Assembly: GCA_035570235.1 (NCBI GenBank) | Contig: DATMML010000111.1 | Span: forward strand, 1 to 61,152 | Reading direction: 5' to 3' | Source: Vicinamibacteria bacterium | GTDB taxonomy: Bacteria > Acidobacteriota > Vicinamibacteria > Fen-336 | Length of the DNA: 61,152 nucleotides | Part shown: positions 52,636-58,314 of the stretch, piece by piece | How the letters are laid out: each line of letters starts with the position of its first letter | Numbering within the stretch: position 1 is the stretch's first letter | The notes under the pieces: model-generated | Database searches by the model: none | Told to the model about the DNA's origin: nothing | Seen by the model: the letters and a program-made list of their open reading frames with translations, nothing else | Program-made: the position numbers and the translations under genes

Positions 52636-54257
52636 CGACACCGGCCACCGCCCTTCCCAAGGTGCACTACCTCAACGCCGACTATGGGTGGAGGTCGTGG
52701 CTCTTCACCACCGACCACAAGCGCATCGCCATCCTGTACCTCGTCTCCATCACCCTCATGTTCTTCCTGGGCGGAGCCTATGCGGTCGTGATCCGCCTGA
52801 ACCTGCTCGAGCCCACGGGCAGCCTGGTCTCCGCCGAGACCTACAACAAGCTCTTCACCGCCCACGGCGTGATCATGGTCTTCTTCTTCCTGATCCCATC
52901 GATCCCGGCGACCCTCGGGAACTTCCTCATCCCCCTCATGATCGGGGCCAAGGATCTGGCCTTCCCCCGTTTGAACCTTCTCTCCTGGTACGTGTACATC
53001 GTGGGGGCCGTCTTCACCCTCTACGCTCTGGTGGCGGGGGGGCTCGACACCGGCTGGACCTTCTATACGCCCTACAGCACGGCCTTCGCCAATACCAACG
53101 TGATCGCGGCCGGGATCGGCATCTTCATCACCGGTTTCTCCTCCATCCTCACCGGCCTCAACTTCATCGTGACCATCCACAAGATGCGGGCCCCGGGCCT
53201 GACCTGGTTCCGTCTCCCCTTATTCGTGTGGGCCCACTACGCGACCTCCCTGGTCCAGATCCTGGGCACCCCCGTCATCGCCATCACCCTCCTGCTCGTG
53301 GTCCTGGAGAGGGCCTTCCATTTCGGCTTCTTCGACCCTAACCGGGGGGGCGACCCCGTGCTCTTCCAGCACCTCTTCTGGTTCTACTCCCACCCCGCCG
53401 TCTACATCATGATCTTGCCCTCCATGGGGGTGATCAGCGAGCTCGTGACCTGCTTCTCCCGCAAGCGGGTCTTCGGCTACAACTTCATCGCCATGTCCAG
53501 CCTGGCCATCGCCGGCCTCGGCTTCCTGGTCTGGGCCCACCACATGTTCGTGGCCGGAATCTCGGTCTATTCGGCCATGATCTTCTCCGCCCTCAGCTTC
53601 CTGGTGGCCATCCCCTCCGCGATCAAGGTCTTCAACTGGACGGCCACCCTATTCCGGGGCTCGGTCTCCTGGCAGACCCCGATGCTGTACGCATTCGGGT
53701 TCATCGGTCTCTTCACGATCGGGGGGCTCACCGGGCTCTTCCTGGCCAGCCTCGGCATCGACGTCCACGTGACCGACACCTACTTCGTGATCGCCCACTT
53801 CCACTACATCATGGTGGGGGGAGCCATCATGGGCTACCTCGGAGGCCTGCACTACTGGTGGCCGAAGATGACGGGCCGCCTCTACCCGGAGTGGTGGGCG
53901 CGGGTCTCGGCGGTGGTGGTCTTCCTGGGATTCAACCTCACCTTCCTTCCCCAGTTCATCCTCGGCTACCTGGGCATGCCCCGCCGCTACCACGCCTATC
54001 CGCCTGAGTTCCAGGTCCTGAACGTCATGTCCTCGGCGGGGGCCTCGATCCTGGGCGTGGGCTACCTGATCCCGATGGTCTACCTGGCCTGGTCCATGCG
54101 CTACGGCAAGGTCGCGCCCGCCAATCCCTGGCCCGCCACCGGCCTCGAGTGGCAGACCACCTCTCCGCCCCCCACGGAGAACTTCTCCCGGACACCGGTG
54201 GTGCACGAAGAGGTTTACGACTACTCGGGTCCCCCCAAGGAGGCCGCCCTTGTCTGA
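52632..54257 (+). CDS. ctaD: Cytochrome c oxidase subunit I, A2-type heme-copper oxidase
   Basis: 541 aa with twelve helices; holds heme a and the heme a3-CuB site where oxygen is reduced. Ligand segments: [35 protein letters not shown] (CuB His at about 254), [25 protein letters not shown]. Where A1 oxidases have the D-channel Glu in HPEVY, this one has YS-HPAVY, the Tyr-Ser substitution of the A2 subfamily as in Rhodothermus. ATG 52632 overlaps ctaC; the frame is open much further but that is out of phase with ctaC. Confidence 0.96.
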   Translation: MTTPATALPKVHYLNADYGWRSWLFTTDHKRIAILYLVSITLMFFLGGAYAVVIRLNLLEPTGSLVSAETYNKLFTAHGVIMVFFFLIPSIPATLGNFLIPLMIGAKDLAFPRLNLLSWYVYIVGAVFTLYALVAGGLDTGWTFYTPYSTAFANTNVIAAGIGIFITGFSSILTGLNFIVTIHKMRAPGLTWFRLPLFVWAHYATSLVQILGTPVIAITLLLVVLERAFHFGFFDPNRGGDPVLFQHLFWFYSHPAVYIMILPSMGVISELVTCFSRKRVFGYNFIAMSSLAIAGLGFLVWAHHMFVAGISVYSAMIFSALSFLVAIPSAIKVFNWTATLFRGSVSWQTPMLYAFGFIGLFTIGGLTGLFLASLGIDVHVTDTYFVIAHFHYIMVGGAIMGYLGGLHYWWPKMTGRLYPEWWARVSAVVVFLGFNLTFLPQFILGYLGMPRRYHAYPPEFQVLNVMSSAGASILGVGYLIPMVYLAWSMRYGKVAPANPWPATGLEWQTTSPPPTENFSRTPVVHEEVYDYSGPPKEAALV

Positions 54258-54939
54258 GGCGCAGGCGGGCACCCTCGCCCATCACTTCGCGGACCTCGAG
54301 CAGCAGAGGGAGGCTTCCGCCCTCGGCATGTGGGTCTTCCTGGTGACGGAGCTCCTTTTCTTCGGCGGCCTGTTCTCGATCTATTCCGTTTACCGGCACT
54401 CGTACTACGAAGCGTTCTCCGCGGGCAGCCACCACCTCTCCTGGAGGCTCGGGTTCATCAACACCCTCGTCCTCATTGGCAGCAGCTTCACGATGGCTAT
54501 GGCCGTCTACTCGGCGGCCACGGGGAGGCGCGCCCGCATCGTGCTTTTCCTGATCCTCACCATCCTCCTGGGTTCCGTCTTCCTGGGCGTGAAAGTCGTG
54601 GAGTACGCGGAGAAGATCGGCCCCTGCCTGGGGGACGGGCCCCACGCGGGGTGCCTCCTACCCGGGCCCCGCTTCGACGGCGAGGTCCTCCACCTGGAGG
54701 GGGAGCGGGCACGGGAGGCCCAGATCTACTTCTCGCTCTACTTTGGGATGACCGGCCTGCACGCGACCCACATGATCATCGGCATCCCCATCCTCGGCAT
54801 CATCGCCCGTATGGCCTACCGCGGGCGCTTCCGCCCCGAGTGGCACACCCCCGTGGAGCTGGTCGGGCTCTACTGGCACTTCGTGGACATCGTGTGGATC
54901 TTCCTCTTCCCCCTCCTTTATCTCATCGGGCACCACTGA
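54250..54939 (+). CDS. ctaE: Cytochrome c oxidase subunit III
   Basis: 229 aa with about five helices. Typical: [68 protein letters not shown] and [19 protein letters not shown] (the last is a subunit III signature). Start TTG 54250, overlapping ctaD by 8 bp; no better start follows. A Cys pair ([10 protein letters not shown]) in a short loop is unusual and may be a disulfide. Confidence 0.94.
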   Translation: MSEAQAGTLAHHFADLEQQREASALGMWVFLVTELLFFGGLFSIYSVYRHSYYEAFSAGSHHLSWRLGFINTLVLIGSSFTMAMAVYSAATGRRARIVLFLILTILLGSVFLGVKVVEYAEKIGPCLGDGPHAGCLLPGPRFDGEVLHLEGERAREAQIYFSLYFGMTGLHATHMIIGIPILGIIARMAYRGRFRPEWHTPVELVGLYWHFVDIVWIFLFPLLYLIGHH

Positions 54940-54940
54940 C

Positions 54941-55240
54941 ATGTCGCGCCCCCACGTCGTTTCCTGGCCGAGCTACTTGGGCGTCTTCCTCGTCCTTGCC
55001 GCCCTCACCGCGGCCACGGTCTGGGCGGCGGGGCAGGACTTTGGCTCCTTCAACACCATGGTGGCCCTCACCATCGCGGTCGTGAAGGCCACCCTGGTCG
55101 TTCTCTACTTCATGCATCTCCGCTACAGCCCCCGGCTGACCATCCTCGTGGTCTTCATGGGCTTCGTGTGGTTGGCCATCCTGATTCTGCTCACCATGAG
55201 CGACTACCTGAGCCGGGGCTGGTCGATCGTCACCCGCTAG
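54941..55240 (+). CDS. ctaF: Cytochrome c oxidase subunit IV family protein
   Basis: 99 aa with three hydrophobic helices (YLGVFLVLAALTAATVWAA, MVALTIAVVKATLVVLYFM, ILVVFMGFVWLAILILL) and the conserved KATLVVLYFMHLRYSP. A prokaryotic COX IV/CyoD-like subunit that stabilises the CuB region. ATG 54941 lies one base after the ctaE stop. Last gene of the twelve-gene operon; a candidate hairpin follows. Confidence 0.9.
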   Translation: MSRPHVVSWPSYLGVFLVLAALTAATVWAAGQDFGSFNTMVALTIAVVKATLVVLYFMHLRYSPRLTILVVFMGFVWLAILILLTMSDYLSRGWSIVTR

Positions 55241-55259
55241 ACGTCGATCACTCCCGCTC

Positions 55260-55289
55260 CCCGCTTCCGCCGGGCGCGCGGCAAGCGGG
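55260..55289 (+). terminator. Candidate terminator hairpin after the act-cta operon
   Basis: CCCGCTT (55260-55266) pairs with AAGCGGG (55283-55289), extended by CCGC/GCGG inside with one bulge and a 7-nt loop. There is no T-run afterwards, so termination may be Rho-assisted or the hairpin may protect the 3' end. Confidence 0.35.
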
Positions 55290-55300
55290 CCGGGCGGCCG

Positions 55301-55334
55301 CCGTCACATAATCGTCACGGAGCTCCCCTACTGT
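55301..55334 (+). promoter_or_regulatory. Pho-box-like promoter of pstS
   Basis: Direct repeats CGTCAC at 55302-55307 and 55313-55318, 11 bp apart, separated by the A/T-rich ATAAT: the spacing of a PhoB box (CTGTCAT-N4-CTGTCAT). A -10-like TACTGT (55329-55334) lies 10 bp after the second repeat, so the box replaces the -35. Phosphate-starvation control of pstS is the likely reading. Confidence 0.55.
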
Positions 55335-55367
55335 GGAAGGTCTCCCCGGCCCCCAGAGGTACCGAAG

Positions 55368-56435
55368 ATGCGTTTGCTACCGCGAGTCGTGCTCCTCACC
55401 GTAGCCACCGGCGTCGCGCTCTTCGGCCGGCCGGCCGCGAGCGAGCCGATCCGGGGCGTGGGGGCGGCCCTGCCCAAGGCCGTCTACGCGGAGTGGGCGC
55501 GGAGCTTCGAGGCCAAGACGCATGTCGCGGTCTCGTATTCGGCGGTGTCGCCTACGGCGGCCCTCGGCGAGCTCGCCACCGGCCACGCGAATTTTGGCGC
55601 CTCCGAAGTGCCCCTCCTGGTGGAGCAGCTCGCGGCCAAGGGCCTCGTACAGTTCCCGACCGTCATCGGCGGCGTCGTTCCCGTGGCCAACGTTCCCGGT
55701 GTCGCCCCGGGGACGCTCAAGCTCACCGGCCTCCTGCTCGCCGACATCTTCCTGGGAAAGGTCAAGACCTGGGACGACCCCGCGATCAAGGCATTGAACG
55801 GGGAGTTGGACCTGCCCAGTCGGTCCATTAGAGTGGTTCATCCCACGGAGGCCTCGGGGTCGACCTATATCTTCACCACCTACTTGTCGAGCGTGAGCCC
55901 GGAGTGGAAGCGTCGCGTCGGCCGGGGCTTCACCGTGGTCTGGCCAGTGGGAGAGGAGCGGGCAGCAACCGTGGAGCTCGGGTCCTTCGTCCGGAAGACG
56001 TTCGGAGCCGCTGGTTTCGTCGACTTCGCCACTGCTGCGGACGAGGGTCTGCCCCGGACGAAAATGCGGAATCGGGAAGGGGAGTTCGTCACTCCAAACC
56101 CCGTCTCCTTCCAGGCCGCGGCTGCCAACGCCCCCTGGGAGTCGGCGGCCGCCTTCGGCCTCCTCCTCGTGGATGTTCCCGGACGCGGGTGCTGGCCGTT
56201 GACGGCGCCGGTTTTCGCGCTCGTGCCCCATGCGCCGAAAGACTCGAACCAAGCCCTGGAGGTGCTCCGGTTCTTCGACTGGGCTTTCAAGAACGGAGCC
56301 CGGATCGCCAGCGAGGCTGGATATGTGGCCCTGCCCCCCCCGGTGACGGCGCTGGTCGAGAAGGCCTGGATGCGTCAGGTGAAGGACGCCCGCGGGACCT
56401 CCATCTGGACGGGCCCCGGACCGGGCGGCAACTGA
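55368..56435 (+). CDS. pstS: PstS, phosphate ABC transporter substrate-binding protein
   Basis: Binds phosphate in the periplasm. 355 aa with signal peptide (LPRVVLLTVATGVALFGRPAA). The PstS pattern is visible: GVGAALPKAVYAEWARSF, HANFGASEVPLL, GLLLADIFLGKVKTWDDPAI, HPTEASGSTYIFTTYLS and PVFALVPHAPKDSNQALEVLRFFDWAF. GGTACCGAAG precedes ATG. The usual pstCAB and phoU genes do not follow; the next gene converges, so it is an orphan copy whose channel is elsewhere. A Pho-box-like site lies upstream. Confidence 0.93.
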   Translation: MRLLPRVVLLTVATGVALFGRPAASEPIRGVGAALPKAVYAEWARSFEAKTHVAVSYSAVSPTAALGELATGHANFGASEVPLLVEQLAAKGLVQFPTVIGGVVPVANVPGVAPGTLKLTGLLLADIFLGKVKTWDDPAIKALNGELDLPSRSIRVVHPTEASGSTYIFTTYLSSVSPEWKRRVGRGFTVVWPVGEERAATVELGSFVRKTFGAAGFVDFATAADEGLPRTKMRNREGEFVTPNPVSFQAAAANAPWESAAAFGLLLVDVPGRGCWPLTAPVFALVPHAPKDSNQALEVLRFFDWAFKNGARIASEAGYVALPPPVTALVEKAWMRQVKDARGTSIWTGPGPGGN

Positions 56436-56501
56436 GCCGAACCCGGTGAGGGGCCCCGGACGGAGGGTCTCCTAGGGCAAGGCGGGCGGGCGGCGCGGGC
56501 C

Positions 56502-57014
56502 CTAGAGCCCGCTGCGGGCGGAGGGCAGTTGGGAGAGCCCCCCCGCGGAACCGTCGAGGGAGCCCTGGAGGATGATGCGACCGGAGGGGACCTCGTTCAT
56601 GCGCCGGAGGATCAGCCACAGCCCGATCATCAGGACGAGGAGGACCACGAGCAGGGGCAGAAGCCACTGGGTCTTGTCGCGCTTGTTCCGGTGCCGGTGC
56701 TTGCGCCTCCGACGCATCCCGCTGCCTTCCCCGAGCTCGGCGGCCGCGTCGGTCGAGTCGCTCGAGAGGCCGGTCGCGGGGTCGTTCTCGGAGAGGGAGG
56801 GGGCGGACACGGGAAGGGGAGGTGGCAGCTCGCGGCGGATCTCGTCCAGATCGCCCGCCATGACCCACTCGGACAGCCCCGGGTGCCAGATCAGCGTCGT
56901 CTCGGGAATCTCACCGGCCAGGATGAGGTCGACCAGGCGAGAGACGTCCACCGGGCCGTGGCGCCGCCCCCCGTGGGCATAGAACCATCGCGAGGCGGCA
57001 GCACCCTCAGCCAT
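56502..57014 (-). CDS. GYF_2-domain membrane protein
   Basis: 170 aa. Residues 8-65 form a bacterial GYF_2 domain: RWFYAHGGRRHGPVDVSRLVDLILAGEIPETTLIWHPGLSEWVMAGD (given here as the span; key residues W9, Y11, G19-P20, L38-W41 and W46). Then an acidic/Pro-rich linker, a basic stretch MRRRRKHRHRNKRDK, one TM helix (WLLPLLVVLLVLMIGLWLIL) and a short outer tail. Such proteins bind proline-rich partners on the cytoplasmic face. Role here unknown; it converges on pstS and lies downstream of the osmC gene. Confidence 0.82.
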   Translation of the reverse strand: MAEGAAASRWFYAHGGRRHGPVDVSRLVDLILAGEIPETTLIWHPGLSEWVMAGDLDEIRRELPPPLPVSAPSLSENDPATGLSSDSTDAAAELGEGSGMRRRRKHRHRNKRDKTQWLLPLLVVLLVLMIGLWLILRRMNEVPSGRIILQGSLDGSAGGLSQLPSARSGL

Positions 57015-57075
57015 GTGATTGGACGCTGCTAGAGATTAGCGAGCGGGAGGGCCCTGTCAAGGGGCACTCCCCGGA

Positions 57076-57099
57076 GGGCGCCCGGAGAGGGGGGCGCCC
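57076..57099 (-). terminator. Candidate hairpin after osmC
   Basis: Two copies of the self-complementary GGGCGCCC (57076-57083 and 57092-57099) form an 8-bp stem with an 8-nt loop, 10 bp after the OsmC stop on the minus strand. No T-tract, so this is tentative. Confidence 0.3.
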
Positions 57100-57108
57100 C
57101 GAGGCCCC

Positions 57109-57525
57109 TCACCCTCCCGTCCCGCCGACAATCTCGAAGGACGTCTTGAAGTCGAGGTCCGGCCTCAGGCTGTGCCAGACCGAGCAGTATTTTTCCCGGG
57201 AGAGGGACAAGGCCCGCTCCAGCTTTTCCGCGGGGATGTCGCCCGTGACCGCGAAGTGCAGGGTCACGGTCACGAGCCGCTTGGGGTCTTCGCGAGCGCG
57301 TTCGCCGATGAGGTGCGCGTGCACGGCTCGGGGGTCCAGGCGCCCCTTCTTCAGGATGTGGACGACATCGATGGCCATGCAGCCGGCCAGGCTGAGGGCC
57401 AGGGCCTCCACGGGGGTCGGCCCCGCCTGGCCCGCGCTGTCCAGGATCATCTCCACGGAGCCCGTGCGCCCCGCGAAGCGCAGGTCTCCCCGCCAATCGA
57501 GATCCACGGTCACGGGGGCGGTCAT
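57109..57525 (-). CDS. OsmC/Ohr-family peroxidase-like protein
   Basis: 138 aa. The OsmC fold is indicated by VDLDWRGDLRFAG, GPTPVEALALSLAGCMAIDVVHIL with the first conserved Cys (about 49) in AGCMA, and the second Cys in EKYCSVWHSL (about 114). The two cysteines reduce organic hydroperoxides in the Ohr/OsmC group, though the YhfA-like subgroup to which AGCMAIDV points has less clear activity. It lies upstream of the GYF gene and downstream of adk, all on the minus strand. Confidence 0.9.
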   Translation of the reverse strand: MTAPVTVDLDWRGDLRFAGRTGSVEMILDSAGQAGPTPVEALALSLAGCMAIDVVHILKKGRLDPRAVHAHLIGERAREDPKRLVTVTLHFAVTGDIPAEKLERALSLSREKYCSVWHSLRPDLDFKTSFEIVGGTGG

Positions 57526-57556
57526 GGCGTGGTCTAAGGGGCCTCCCAGAGCGGTC

Positions 57557-58207
57557 TCAAGCGGGTACGGGGGGGAAGAGTCCCAGGCGCTGCCGGATCT
57601 CCGCCTGCACCTCCGGCGGCGGCCGGGTGCCGTCGGCCACCACCACCAGTTCCTTGCGCCGGAACAGGTCGAGGATGGGCCGGGTCTGGCCGTGGTAGTC
57701 GGCCAGGCGGTCGCGCACCGCCTGCAGAGTATCGTCCGGCCGCGTGACCAGCCTCCCCCCGCAGACGTCGCAGGTGTCGGGCCGGGCGGGTCGGTGGTGG
57801 ATCAGGTTGAAGTCGAGCCCGCAGCTCGAGCAGAGGCGGCGGCTCAGGACGCGCTCGAGGACGACCATGTCCGGGACCTCGAGGAGGATCACGGCGTCGA
57901 TGTCGTAGGCCTCCAGGAAGAACTCGGCCTGGGTCCGGTCCCGGGGGAAGCCGTCCAGGACGAAGCCGTAGTTCCAGTCGTGCTGGTCGAGACGGGTCCT
58001 TATCACCTCGGAGACGAGCTCGTCCGGGACCAGCTCCCCCGCGGCCACGCTGCGCTTCACGCGGGCCCCCAGTTTCGTGTGGTGCTGGATGTTCCAGCGC
58101 AGGATGTCGCCCACGCTGATGTGGACGAGGTCGAAGGCCTCGGCCAGCATCTTGGCCTGGGTGCCCTTGCCGCTCCCCTGGGCTCCCATGACGATGTATT
58201 TCCGCAT
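57557..58207 (-). CDS. adk: Adenylate kinase with zinc-type LID
   Basis: Interconverts ATP + AMP and 2 ADP. 216 aa. P-loop GAQGSGKGTQ at residues 8-17, ISVGDILRW, LDGFPRDRTQAEF, the LID with a Cys4 pattern CSSC...CDVC (about 127-150) that binds zinc as in Gram-positive and acidobacterial enzymes, and RDRLADYHGQT. ATG 58207 begins MRKYIVMG; the frame is open upstream but antisense to nothing sensible. AMP-binding Arg residues are present. It lies between the TonB receptor and OsmC genes. Confidence 0.93.
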   Translation of the reverse strand: MRKYIVMGAQGSGKGTQAKMLAEAFDLVHISVGDILRWNIQHHTKLGARVKRSVAAGELVPDELVSEVIRTRLDQHDWNYGFVLDGFPRDRTQAEFFLEAYDIDAVILLEVPDMVVLERVLSRRLCSSCGLDFNLIHHRPARPDTCDVCGGRLVTRPDDTLQAVRDRLADYHGQTRPILDLFRRKELVVVADGTRPPPEVQAEIRQRLGLFPPVPA

Positions 58208-58314
58208 CGGCACCCCCCCGGACGATCGCCCCTGCCCCGAGGGAGCGCTCGTCGGCTCCGGACTTCCTTCCTCCCGGAGGAGGGCGGCGCGAGCCCCGCT
58301 CCGGCGCCCCTCGC

